From: Aureococcus anophagefferens
Taxonomy: Eukaryota; Sar; Pelagophyceae; Pelagomonadales; Pelagomonadaceae
Length of the DNA: 33,419 nucleotides
Reading direction: 5' to 3'
Assembly (NCBI RefSeq): GCF_000186865.1
Contig: NW_008705567.1
Location: 1,651,237-1,684,655 of the forward strand
Shown: positions 7,532 through 16,900 of the stretch, piece by piece
Layout of the letters: each line of letters opens with the position of its first letter
Position numbering within the stretch: the stretch's first letter is position 1
The notes under the pieces: generated by a model
What the model saw: only the letters and a program-made list of their open reading frames with translations
Databases searched by the model: none
What the model was told of the DNA's origin: nothing
Program-made: the position numbers and the translations under genes

Positions 7532-8260
7532 CTAGTCCTCCGCGAAGTCGTCGTCGTAGCCGTCGCCTTCCATCCGCCCTCCGATGACCTCCTCCGCGCC
7601 TTCGACCATGACCCAGAAGTTCTCGTCCGCCTGGGGCGGGAACTCGCAGGCGCCGAACTTGCCGCCGGCGCCCTTGTACACCGTGCTCCAGCGGAGGCAC
7701 TTGGCCCGCGCGCCCTCGCGGGCCACGGTGCCGAGCGTCACGACGAACTCGAGGGCGCCCGCCTCGGCGTCGGCGCGCACGGGCGCGTCCGCGGGCACCT
7801 TGCAGAGGAACGACGTGACGCGCGCCGCGGGGCCGTCGCCCGCGGCGAGCACGGGGTTCACGTCCGTCGTTTTGTCGAAGCGGCGCCCCCACTCGGACCC
7901 CGCCGTGCCGTGGTAGCCCGAGATCTGCAGCTCGCCCTCGTTGAGATCGACGTAGCGACGGCTCCAGCAGTGCATGTCCCAGGGCGGCCGCTCCGCGGTG
8001 TCGTAGTCCGGCGAGAAGCAATCGACGAACGTGCCGACCCAGTCCGCCTCCGTCGCGGTCGCCAGCGGCGTGAAGGTCCGCGCGAGGTCGTCGCGCGAGA
8101 ACGTCGTCGCTTTTTGGGCGAGGGCGTAGAGGCTCACGTCGTCGTCGCCGACGCTCTCGAGCGCGGCGCGCAGCGCCTTGGCGCTGACGACGGCGCCGGC
8201 GAGGTTCCCGTAGCTCTTCCGCTCCTGGGCGCTCTTCTCCGTGCTGGCGCCGGCGCCCAT
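7532..8260 (-). CDS. Protein of unknown function with N-myristoylation-type start
   Basis: A 242-residue protein. The start at 8260 gives MGAGASTEKS, a classic N-myristoylation sequence (Gly2, small residue at position 6). In-frame codons further upstream look non-coding. The body has a helical region (AKALRAALESVGDDDVSLYALAQKA) and then a mixed beta-rich domain with CFSPDYDTAERPPWDMHCW, YVDLNEGELQISGYHGTAG, AGALEFVVTLGTVA and ENFWVMVEGAEEVIGG. It ends in an acidic tail (YDDDFAED). No enzyme motif or known fold was recognised. If myristoylated it would attach to the cytosolic face of membranes. It converges on the sulfotransferase gene (113 bp between stops) and diverges from the gene at 8583. 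Confidence 0.65.
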   Translation of the reverse strand: MGAGASTEKSAQERKSYGNLAGAVVSAKALRAALESVGDDDVSLYALAQKATTFSRDDLARTFTPLATATEADWVGTFVDCFSPDYDTAERPPWDMHCWSRRYVDLNEGELQISGYHGTAGSEWGRRFDKTTDVNPVLAAGDGPAARVTSFLCKVPADAPVRADAEAGALEFVVTLGTVAREGARAKCLRWSTVYKGAGGKFGACEFPPQADENFWVMVEGAEEVIGGRMEGDGYDDDFAED

Positions 8261-8416
8261 GTTGCGACTCGACGAGTTCGACAGTGGTGTCGACGACGGC
8301 GTCCGGCGCTGCTCTGAAGGGCAGCCCGGCGGCACCACGGCGGCACCGTTTCGGCATGTTTACCCGAGTTTCTCTGTGAGAGGCTGGCAGCTCGAGTACT
8401 AGTAGGCGACTTCGCG

Positions 8417-8570
8417 GCGTCACCCGCGGCGCTCCCGTCGGCGGCGCGCGGGTCCGTTCAGCACACCAGACACCCGGTCGCCTCGGCACGCACAGCGTCA
8501 CCCGCGGCGCTCCCGTCGGCGGCGCGCGCGTCGTTCAAGCACACCACACACCCGGTCGCCTCGGCACGCA
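8417..8570. repeat. Tandem duplication (two ~77-bp copies) just upstream of the 8583 start
   Basis: Copy one spans 8417-8493 and copy two 8495-8570. Both start GCGTCACCCGCGGCGCTCCC and end CGGTCGCCTCGGCACGCA. They differ by two substitutions and two single-base indels. The second copy ends 12 bp before the ATG, so the duplication sits in the promoter or 5' UTR of that gene. Confidence 0.9.
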
Positions 8571-8582
8571 CGCGCAGGCACC

Positions 8583-11108
8583 ATGTGCGAGACGGGGCTC
8601 GACCTGACGAAGATGGACGGCATCAAGGCGTCCGGCGCCAACCGGGGCACGCACCACGGCGACTACAGCGACGTGCCGCAGCAGCTCCTCGAGGGGGGCG
8701 CGCAGACGCTCGCGAAGCCGCTCCACCCCTACATGGACCCGAAGCGGCAGGTCACGAAGGCCCTGCCCGGCATGCACCTCGTCCACAAGCGCATCCTGCT
8801 CAGCGACGAGGGTCGAAAGCTCACGGAGTGCGAGGCCCACATGCGCCGCGCGAACCAGCGCGGCTTCAAGGACGAATTCTTACCCCGCATCAAGTGGGAG
8901 GGCGCCAAGGAGGGCTACTACTTCACGACGGGCTTTCGCGGCACGGGCTACTACCTCGACGACACGTGGTGCGAGTACAACGACCCCGACGAGTACGGCT
9001 ACGTGCTCGTGCGCGCCGCGCCGGCCGTGGCCATGCACCGCGTGCTGCCGAAGCGCGGGAAGGTCGGCAAGCAGGGGTTGTTATTCGACAAGGAGCTGCT
9101 CGACGCTTTGGGCCCCGCGCACGGCAAGCCGCCGCACCGCTACAAGCTCATCACGCCGCCGTGGCTCTGCGAGATGAAGCCGCCGAAGATGAAGTTCGAG
9201 AAGGAGAACATGATGCAGGGCACGGAGGTCAAGGGCAGCAACCAGATGCTCAAGGAGCGCGTCGAGTGGATCGCCTGGCGCATGCAGCAGGTCAGCAAGG
9301 TCCTGCACGACCGCGCGGAGCGGAAGCGGCGCTGCGGCCAGGCGCGCTTCGTCTACAAGGCGCCCAAGGCCGTCGTCGTGAAGCACGCCACGGGCGCCCT
9401 CGCGCGCGCCGACGTGCCCCTGACGTCCGACGAGGTGGGCGTCGTGCCGTCGGGCGCGACGTGCGTCGCCGTCGAGGAGGCGCTGAACCCCTTCGACGGC
9501 AAGACGTCGCGCGTGCGCCTCGCGTCGCCGCTGGAGGGCTGGGTGAGCCTGAAGACGTTAGCATTGGCCGCCGCGGGCAGCGAGGACGCCGCCGAGTTCG
9601 GCTCGACGCAGAAGGCGCGGCGCGCGGCGCGGACGCGGAAGCCCGGCGCGGACATCATGCCGGACATGCTCCGCGAGATGACGGGGTCCTCCGTGTCGAA
9701 CCCGCGGCTCGTCGCCGACTTCGGCGCCGAGCTCGAGCCGAAGAAGAAGGTCGACGTCGCCGCGCTCGTCGCGCTCGGCGACCCCGACGACCCCGTGGAC
9801 GACCCCGAGGACGACGACGACACGCTCAAGGCGAAGGCGCTCGTCCGCGCGATCGTCGCGCTGCCCGCGGCCTGCGGCGAGGTCGCCTACAAGGGCGAGT
9901 ACCTCGCGCCCGTCATCACGGCGCCCGGCCCCTGGACCGTGCTGCTGGAGTTCGGCGGCGTCGACGCGTTCGACAAGCCCCTGGCGTTCAAGGCGACGGT
10001 GAAGAAGGGGATGCTCGCGGCGCCCGTGACGAAGCTGCTGGAGACCTTCGCGAAGAAGCACGCGGCCAAGTACCCCGGGGACCGGTCCGCGACGCCGCCC
10101 TGGGAGGCGCTCGACGCCGCCAGTTTGCGCCTCTACGCCGCCGGCGCGTCCGACGAGGACCAGCGCGCGCGGCGCAAGGCCTTCAAGCTGAGGAAGGTGC
10201 CGAGCTCGACGGACCCGCACCTCGCGCCGGACACGCTGCTCTGCGAGGTGCTCGAGGACCTGGACCCCGGCGCGTCGCTCCACGGCGCGTTCGTCGTCCG
10301 CCGCCGCCTCGGCGCGGGCCGCGACTCCGAGGCCGTCGTGTCCGCGCGGTCCAAGGAGCTCGCCGTCCGCGCCGAGGAGCGCGGGCCCGAGATCACGGAG
10401 TGGAGCAGCCAGATCGACATGATCCGCGCGAACGCCAAAAAGGGCTGGGGCGAGCCGCAGACGTCCGAGGAGATTCGGGAGTACTGGGAGCAGCAGAAGA
10501 ACTACAAGCACTGGCGCACGACGGCGGCGCTCAAGGGCTTCACGACGCGCACGGACGACGAGGCCAAGCTCGAGAAGTGGTCCAAGACGCTCATCCCCCA
10601 GGCGGGCTACCTCGAGAACCCGGATCGGAAGCCCGCGTACAGCGACCGCGACCTCGCGCGCCGCAAGGAGCGCGACGAGACCCTCGGGTCCTCGGAGGCC
10701 AAGCTCCAGACCGAGGGGTCCGTGTCCAAGGCGAAGCGCGAGACCGTCCAGGGCGACGTCCGCGCCGCGCGGAAGAAGGCCGCGGCGGAGTGGCGCGCGA
10801 AGATGGTCGCCGAGGGCAAGCTCACGGAGGCGAACAAGTTCGAGGGCCTCGTCCAGGCCATCGACGCCGCCGTCCAGGAGAAGGTCAAGGAAAAAGAAGA
10901 AAAGCACCTCAAGAAGAAGATGGACGAGCACGAGGCCTACTGGGGCCACCCCATGTCCGACGCCGAGGCCGCGAAGCTCCGCGCGGAGGTGTGCAAGAAT
11001 TCTCTCGCGAACCTCCAGCGCCCGGACGACGACGACGACGACGCCGGCGTCGAGGAGGAGAAAGGCGACGCCTACGACGGCGTCGACCCGTCCCAGATCG
11101 CCGGCTAG
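8583..11108 (+). CDS. Large charged coiled-coil protein of unknown function
   Basis: An 841-residue frame without apparent introns, beginning ATGTGCGAG in a good context (GGCACCATG). Visible regions: an N-terminal section with YYFTTGFRGTGYYLDDTW near residues 120-137; a Lys-rich stretch; a possible SH3-like segment (about 261-325) ending RVRLASPLEGWVSLKTL; an acidic linker (DDPEDDDD); and a beta-grasp-like region (about 450-500, LLEFGGVDAFDKPLAFKATV then a helix). After these come WSSQIDMIRANAKKGWGEPQ, a long charged helix or coiled coil (about 700-785, KVKEKEEKHLKKKMDEHEAY) and a poly-Asp tail. There is no signal peptide or membrane segment, so it is probably cytosolic or cytoskeletal. The SH3 and ubiquitin-like suggestions are only pattern resemblance. 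The stop is 31 bp from that of the convergent GYF gene. Confidence 0.8.
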   Translation: MCETGLDLTKMDGIKASGANRGTHHGDYSDVPQQLLEGGAQTLAKPLHPYMDPKRQVTKALPGMHLVHKRILLSDEGRKLTECEAHMRRANQRGFKDEFLPRIKWEGAKEGYYFTTGFRGTGYYLDDTWCEYNDPDEYGYVLVRAAPAVAMHRVLPKRGKVGKQGLLFDKELLDALGPAHGKPPHRYKLITPPWLCEMKPPKMKFEKENMMQGTEVKGSNQMLKERVEWIAWRMQQVSKVLHDRAERKRRCGQARFVYKAPKAVVVKHATGALARADVPLTSDEVGVVPSGATCVAVEEALNPFDGKTSRVRLASPLEGWVSLKTLALAAAGSEDAAEFGSTQKARRAARTRKPGADIMPDMLREMTGSSVSNPRLVADFGAELEPKKKVDVAALVALGDPDDPVDDPEDDDDTLKAKALVRAIVALPAACGEVAYKGEYLAPVITAPGPWTVLLEFGGVDAFDKPLAFKATVKKGMLAAPVTKLLETFAKKHAAKYPGDRSATPPWEALDAASLRLYAAGASDEDQRARRKAFKLRKVPSSTDPHLAPDTLLCEVLEDLDPGASLHGAFVVRRRLGAGRDSEAVVSARSKELAVRAEERGPEITEWSSQIDMIRANAKKGWGEPQTSEEIREYWEQQKNYKHWRTTAALKGFTTRTDDEAKLEKWSKTLIPQAGYLENPDRKPAYSDRDLARRKERDETLGSSEAKLQTEGSVSKAKRETVQGDVRAARKKAAAEWRAKMVAEGKLTEANKFEGLVQAIDAAVQEKVKEKEEKHLKKKMDEHEAYWGHPMSDAEAAKLRAEVCKNSLANLQRPDDDDDDAGVEEEKGDAYDGVDPSQIAG

Positions 11109-11139
11109 GGCCCCGGGCCGTTTTTTTTCCGACGTAACG

Positions 11140-12061
11140 CTAGCTCCAGTAGTCGCCCCAGCCCTCGACCTCCGCGTCCGCGTCCGCGTCGCCGCCGTCG
11201 TCGTCGGGCTCGAGGCGCCGCCGCAGGTGGGGCACGTCGCGGAGCGGCGTCCACGCCTCCACGAGGTCGCCGTCGTAGACGAGGCTGTTGACGCCGAGGC
11301 GGCCCCGCGAGAAGGCCGCCTCGAGGTCCTCGAGGCTCGACGGGCCCCGGCGGTCGCCGTGGCCGTCGAACCAGAAGAAGCCGTCGCCCGTCGCCTCGGG
11401 CAGCTCCGGCGCGGCGCCCGGCGGCGGCGGCGGGTCCGGCGGCGGCGCCGGCGACGGCGGGCGCGCCGCGGCGTCGCGGCTCTCGCGGACGAGGTCCCGC
11501 GCGCGCCGCTCGACGAGCGCGGGCGCCTCGGGCACGGCCGCGGCCGGCGGCGGCTCGCCCGGCGGGCCGACGCGCCGGTACCGCGGCGGCGCGTCCGCGG
11601 CCGCGCGCGGCGCGCAGGCCGGGAGCTCCGCCGCGCCGTCCTCGGACTCGGCGTCGCCGGCGCCGTCCTCGGACCCGGCGTCGTCGCCGCCGCCGCCGCC
11701 GGGGCCCTTGCGCTGCGCGCGGCCCAGCTCGCGCCGCGCCGGGGGCGCGCCGCGCTGGGCGCGGTAGTCGTCAGCGCGGCCTCCGGCGCCGCCGCAGCCG
11801 CCGCGGCCTCCGGCGGCGCCGGCCCGCCGCCGCCGTCCGACGACGCGTCCGACGCGGCGTCGATGGACGCGAGCGCGGCCGCGAGCGAGTCCGCGTAGGC
11901 GCGCTCCTCCGCCGCGAGCGCGCGGAGGGCGCGCGCCGTCGTCGCGTCGGCCCGCGCGGCCGCGCCCGCGTCCGGCGCCGCGTCCGGCGCCGCGCCCGTC
12001 TCGCCCGACGCCCAGGCCTCCTCGAGGTCCGCCGCCTCCGCGACCTCGGGCGACGCGTCGG

Positions 12062-12123
<62 letters not shown>

Positions 12124-12389
12124 GCGCGCGCGGCGCCGCAGCAAAGCAGCCGCGCCTCCGCGCCGTCGTCGGGCTCCGGGTCGCCGGCGGGCGCCGCGAC
12201 GAAGTCGTCGGCCGCCAGCTCCAGGTCGCCGCGGCAGTCGACCGGCGCCGGCGGGCGCTCGTAGTCCCAGACGGCCCGGCACTGGGCGTACCAGTGGTAG
12301 CGCCGGCCGAGGTACCACGCCGCCGCGGCCAGGACGTAGGCGCACGCGACGACATTGGCGGCGACGATGAGCGGCGGCCAGCTCGGCAT
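11140..12389 (-). CDS. Membrane-anchored GYF-domain protein, one-base frameshift
   Basis: ATG 12389 starts MPSWPPLIVAANVVACAYVL, an N-terminal membrane anchor, then RRYHWYAQCRAVWDYERPP. A low-complexity region follows with six PPE repeats (12060-12122) and Ala-rich helices. The frame must change between about 11830 and 11770: the first frame decays into Arg/Thr-rich sequence, while the neighbouring one gives DDYRAQRGAPPARRELGRAQ and continues to TAG at 11140. A single missing G (coding strand) would account for it. The C-terminus carries a GYF_2-type module, GFFWFDGHGDRRGPSSLEDL through NSLVYDGDLVEAWTPLRDVP. GYF domains bind Pro-rich peptides. With the anchor and Pro-rich middle, a membrane adaptor role is plausible but inferred. 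The restored length would be about 416 residues. Confidence 0.7.
12060..12122 (-). repeat. Trinucleotide-based repeat encoding (PPE)n
   Basis: The nine-base unit GGCGGCTCC on the plus strand is repeated six to seven times without interruption. On the minus strand it encodes PPE tripeptides in the GYF-domain gene. Its length is likely to vary between strains. Confidence 0.85.
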
Positions 12390-12461
12390 CACATGATGGG
12401 CAGCACGCTCACCATCGTCGTTCACAAACGGAGCAAACAAAACGGAGTTGAAGCTTTGCGC

Positions 12462-13244
12462 ATGGGGCAGCCCGACGATGAGCCTCCTCGGTCTCACGAG
12501 GCGTGTCGCATCGAGGCGTCCCTGCTCCTCGCCACGGTCGTCTGGTCGGTCCTCCTCGTCGTCGCCGTGCAGCTCATGTTCGCCTTCGACCACGCGTCCC
12601 TCGTCGACGCGGATCGGCGCTACCTCGAGGCGCTCCACGGGCGCGCCGTGTCGGCGGCGAACGTCACGGCCCTCTACGCGTCGACCCTCGAAGCCACGGA
12701 CGGCGGCGCGTGCCTCGCGCCCCGCGAGAAGTCGTGCCTCGACGGCTTCTGCTCCGCGGGCGACTGGCGCGACTACCGGCGGTCGCCGCTCTTCGGCTGC
12801 CGCGGCGGCCTCGGCGCGGGGCTGCCGTCCTACGAGCTCTTCGAGCGGGCGACGACGGCGGCGTCGGCCCTCGGCGGCGCCGCCCTCGGCGGCGTCGGGC
12901 TCCACGCGTGCCTCGGCCTCGCGGGCCGGGGACGCGCGCGCTTCGTCGCCGTCGCGGCCCCGGCGCTTGCGCTCCACGCGGCCGCGGGCTTCGCCGGCGC
13001 GGCGGCCCTGTTCCGGGCCGTCGAGGCCGCGGCCCTCGTGGCCTTCCCGCACCCGGCGAGCGCCGCCATGGCCAAGGCCCACTACGACGCCGTCCTCCGC
13101 AACGGCTACCTCCTCGTCACGGCCGTCGTGACCCTCGGCGCCGCGGCCGTCGCGCTCGTCGCGCCGCCGCGGCGAGTGCCGCGGCTGGACCTGGCGTCCT
13201 GGCGCCTCGACGCGCCGGCGGGGGCTCGTAGGGACGATTCATGA
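12462..13244 (+). CDS. Four-transmembrane protein with Cys-containing first loop, unknown function
   Basis: A 260-residue protein from ATG 12462. Four hydrophobic segments are visible: SLLLATVVWSVLLVVAVQLM; TAASALGGAALGGVGLHACL; FVAVAAPALALHAAAGFAG; and NGYLLVTAVVTLGAAAVALV. The roughly 110-residue loop between the first two carries CLAPREKSCLDGFC and one N-x-T site, suggesting an extracytosolic disulfide-bonded loop. The topology is reminiscent of tetraspan proteins such as claudins, but the claudin W-x-x-W-C-C and tetraspanin CCG signatures are absent, so no family is assigned. A possible upstream start (ATG ATG at 12390-12395) would overlap the 72-bp promoter shared with the divergent GYF gene; 12462 fits better. 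Confidence 0.65.
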   Translation: MGQPDDEPPRSHEACRIEASLLLATVVWSVLLVVAVQLMFAFDHASLVDADRRYLEALHGRAVSAANVTALYASTLEATDGGACLAPREKSCLDGFCSAGDWRDYRRSPLFGCRGGLGAGLPSYELFERATTAASALGGAALGGVGLHACLGLAGRGRARFVAVAAPALALHAAAGFAGAAALFRAVEAAALVAFPHPASAAMAKAHYDAVLRNGYLLVTAVVTLGAAAVALVAPPRRVPRLDLASWRLDAPAGARRDDS

Positions 13245-13284
13245 TGTGGTTTCAGGCAGGGAGTCGGGAGCGCGGCCACGCACC

Positions 13285-13446
13285 ATGGTGTGGGGGGCAC
13301 GTACCATTGTGCAATTGGTCAACGCGGGCGACGTCGGCCGCTCCGAGACGAACACGACCGCGGCCTTCACCGTCGGCCTCATCGTCGCGCTCTTCTACCT
13401 CGCCCAGGCCGCGGCGCCGCCCGCGGTCGACGACGCGCCGCGGTAA
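13285..13446 (+). CDS. Possible tiny single-TM protein (53 residues)
   Basis: ATG 13285 lies in a strong CACCATGG context and opens a 53-residue frame: a polar N-terminus (TIVQLVNAGDVGRSETNTTA), a membrane helix (FTVGLIVALFYLAQAAA) and a short Pro/Asp tail. It starts 40 bp after the four-TM gene's stop on the same strand, which is close for independent genes here. It could instead be a downstream exon or chance frame. Small single-helix organelle proteins have this layout, but no family was recognised. Confidence 0.4.
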   Translation: MVWGARTIVQLVNAGDVGRSETNTTAAFTVGLIVALFYLAQAAAPPAVDDAPR

Positions 13447-13956
13447 TTCATCGAGGGGCTTAGGTGTGCTCGCAGAGCCTCTTAAGAGCGCTCAACGATA
13501 GCCGGAAAGGCGCCTGGAAAGGCAACGACGCTTGTGGATGTTGGTTGAGGCCCGGCGCCGCGTCCCGGGCAAACTTGAAATTCAAGTTGAATCGCGCGCA
13601 CTATGAATTCATAATTAGCTTCGTTGCTTATCCAGGGGGGCTAGGGGGGTACCTAGGCGAACCGAGCTAGCTGAGCTAACCGTCGCAGCGTAGGTTGGTG
13701 TGGGGGGGGGCGCCCTGGAGGGGACTTGCCGGTTAGCTCCAGGGTCGTCGATGGTGCGTGCGCGGAGGCCTTTTGCCGGCTGGCTCCGCGAAACCTGGTG
13801 GATGCATGGGGAAGTGCGCAAGGTGAGAGAAAAGGGGACCGCCTCGGATCCTCGTCGACCTCGAGCGCGGTCCCCTCGGGGGGGGGGAGGTCCAGGGTTG
13901 TGCAAGCAGGGTGAGACAAGGGGACCGTGTCGGGCGCCGCCGCGCCGGGACCGCGC
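13447..13956. other. Non-coding interval rich in palindromes and short repeats
   Basis: No convincing gene. It contains a 17-bp perfect inverted repeat (AACTTGAA-A-TTCAAGTT, 13572-13588), a 12-bp palindrome TATGAATTCATA (13602-13613), and runs of G with CTAG-containing words (13636-13680). A 9-bp inverted repeat GGGGACCGC/GCGGTCCCC lies at 13834-13842 and 13867-13875. A near direct repeat, GGTGAGA(G/C)A..GGGGACCG, lies at 13822-13841 and 13910-13927. Base composition is locally AT-richer than the genes. It lies between converging genes (3' ends at 13446 and 13957), so it could hold terminators or a mobile-element remnant. Confidence 0.5.
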
Positions 13957-16900
13957 CTAGGGCGCGGCCCCGTTGGAGAGGTCCAGGGCGATCTCCTCGG
14001 CGCCGCGCGCGGTGAGGCTGACGCCGAGCTCGTCGCCCGACTCCTCCGACGACGACGAGCCCTCGTCGAAGAAGGACCGCGCGGCGCGGTCGTCCGGGTC
14101 TTTCGCCAGGGCTCGCTCGAGGAAGCCGCGCGCGTCCGGCTTGTCGCCCTCCTCCTCGAAGGACACGACGACGGCGGTGCGCTCCTCGCGGTCGTCGTCG
14201 GAGTCGGAGTCGCCGCCGCCGTCGTCGTCGCCGTCGCCGCCGCCGCCGCCGCCGCGGGCCTCGCGGCGCCGGTCGCGGGCCTTGACGCCCTTGCGCCAGG
14301 CCTTGCGGACGGCCTCCGGCGCGTGGAGGAGCGTCTTGCGCTTCCAGTAGGCGAGCGCGGCGATGAAGAGCACGAAGGCCCAGAAGAAGGGGTTCTCGGG
14401 GCCGGACGTCGACCCCTCCTCGCCGAGCATCTGGAGGATGCCGAAGAGCACGCCGCCCGTCTCGTCGACGAGCACCTGCTGGAAGAAGGGGCCGAAGCTG
14501 AGGACGAAGCCGACGACGGCGATGGCCCGGCCCGTCGCCCGCGGCGGCTCCCACGCGTAGAACTCCGCGCACCGCGCGACGCGCTTCGCGTCCCACTCGC
14601 GGCGCGACGCGCGGTGCGCGCGGTTCGCCGCGCGCCGCGCGGCCGGGTGCGCCGTCGCCGCGCGCGCGAGGCCGTCCGCGGCGCGCGCGGCGCGCGCGAT
14701 CGCCGCGCGCGGGGACTCGCCCGCCGGCGGCGGCGCCGCGGCCGCGGCGGCCGCGGCCGCGGCCGGCGCCGGGCGCGCGAGGTCGCAGGGCTCGACGGGC
14801 AGCGGCGTGCGGAACGCGACGCGAGGGACCGAGAAGGGGTCGCCGACGTAGCTCACGCGCGCCTTGATGGCCCGGGGCATCCAGTAGCTTTGGAACCAGA
14901 TCCGGAGCGGGATGAGGAAGAGCGCGCAGGCGACGACGGCGACGATCGACGCGTCGACGAAGACGCGGATGACCTCCTTGCCGAGCGCGCGCGTGACGAA
15001 GAGCATGAAGTAGAACGCGCCGCCCACGAGGAGGAGGATGGCGCCGAGGGCGAGGCACTTGGCGCACCTGCCCACGGGCGCGGGCCCGCCGTCGTCGACG
15101 TCGACGCCGCGGAGGAAGACGCGGCGCTCCGTGCCCGGCCGGAGCGCCGTCCAGTACTGGAGCTGGCACTTCGCCGCGAGCGCCTCGGCCGCGTCGCCGT
15201 CGAGGCCCGGCGCGAGGGCGTCGAAGGCCTCGAGCGCGTCCACGAGGCGCCGGAACGCCGTCGCCGCGAAGCGCCGCCGCCAGCCGCGGCAGCGGCCGCA
15301 GCCCCCGACGCGGCCCTCGAGGTCGCAGCCCCAGGCCGCGTCGTAGCAGCGCAGCAGCGCGTCGAGGTCTGCGACCACGTTCGGGTCCGACGCCGCGTCG
15401 CGCGCGTCGACGAGCTCGTAGCGCCGGTCGAGGACGCCGCGCATCGTCGGCTCGAGCGCGGCCGCCGCGGCCGCGCGCCGCGGGTCCCGCGCGCCCGCGG
15501 CGAGCTCCGCGTCCAGGCCCAGGTTCGCGAGCAGCCGCGCGGCGCCGGGGCTCCCGCCGTCGCCGTCGTCCTCCGCCTCGCCGCGCAGGGGCGCGAAGAG
15601 GTAGCGGTCGCTCATGACCTCGACGAGGCGGATCAACGGGAGCGTGAGCGCGACGCCGATGACCATGACCTGGAGCTCCGCGTAGAACTCGTCGGACCCC
15701 TCGAGGGGCGCCATCGTGCACGGCTCCTCGAAGGTCGGGTTCCACATGCAGAGCTCGCCCGTGCCGAAGGACGCCGTCGACTTGACGCGGAGGCAGCTCG
15801 CCTCCGTCATCTCCGCCTCGCAGAGGCCCGCGGGGAACGAGTACCACGTGACGATCGCGGCGCCGAAGAGCAGGAGCAGGAGGTCGACGAACGTGAGGAA
15901 GCAGCGCACGAGCCGCGGCTCGCCCTCCTCGTAGTGGAGCAGCGCGCCGAACCACTCGTGCTCGCGGACGACGACCTCGGCCACGGCGCGGAGCTTCTTG
16001 TACGTCGACACGCGCGCGGACGGCCCGGCGAGGCTCTTCCAGACCGTCCGGCTCGCCGTGAGGCCCTCGGGCAGCGCCGCCGCGAGCGCGGCGGCGCGGT
16101 CCGGCGCGCGGCCCGCCTTGGGCGGCCCGTCGCCGTCCGCGGCCTTGCCGCCGTCGTCCGCGGCGTCGCGGCGCGCCTGCCGCCAGTCGAGGACGGCGCC
16201 GACGATGCCGGCGCCGAAGCAGACGGAGCCGAGCCCGACGATGAGCCAGATGAGGGGCCAGGCGTCGTCGACGAGCGACCCCGCGAGCGGGTTCGAGAAG
16301 GCCTGCTTGTAGTAGTTGAGGTACGCGTTGCCGCTCGTCGCCGACGCGTAGTCCGACGCGGGCGCCTGCCGGCAGGAGCAGGTCGTGTTCGTCGCCGTCT
16401 CCGCGACGACGACGCACGACGTCACGTCCCAGTCGCCGACGTCCTCGGCGTAGCGGAGGCACGTCGGCACGGCCTCGACGCTGCAGTTGACGTCGACGAA
16501 CCCGATCGTCGTGTTGACGCAGACGAGCTCGCGGATCTCCGGCGCGTCGTAGCCCGGGCACGTGCCGTTCGGCGCCGCGCCGACGCTGCAGTTGACCGTC
16601 AGGCTCTCGACGGCGTCGGAGACGTTCGCCGCGGGCGCGACGCGCTGGATGACGAACTCGTAGTTCGTCGCGAGCGGCTTGCCGGCCACCCAGGTCCCGA
16701 CGATGCCGCCGCCGCCGTCCCCTTTCTCCTTGAGCGCGCGCCGCCGCCGCTCGCGCCGCCGGCCGCGCGCGGACGTCGACGCGCCGAGGCGCCGCCGCGC
16801 GAGCGTCGCGTCCTCCTCGCCCCGCGCCTCGGTCCCGAAGCGGAGGACCGTGCTCTCGACGTCGGACCCGTTGGCGTTGGGGCGCGTGTTCTCCTGGTAC

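Noticed and set aside
9558..13082. A 1174-codon minus-strand frame spanning several genes
   Set aside because: Only the part starting at 12389 and ending near 11830 matches a real protein (the GYF gene's first half). The rest is antisense shadow of the 8583-11108 and 12462-13244 genes.
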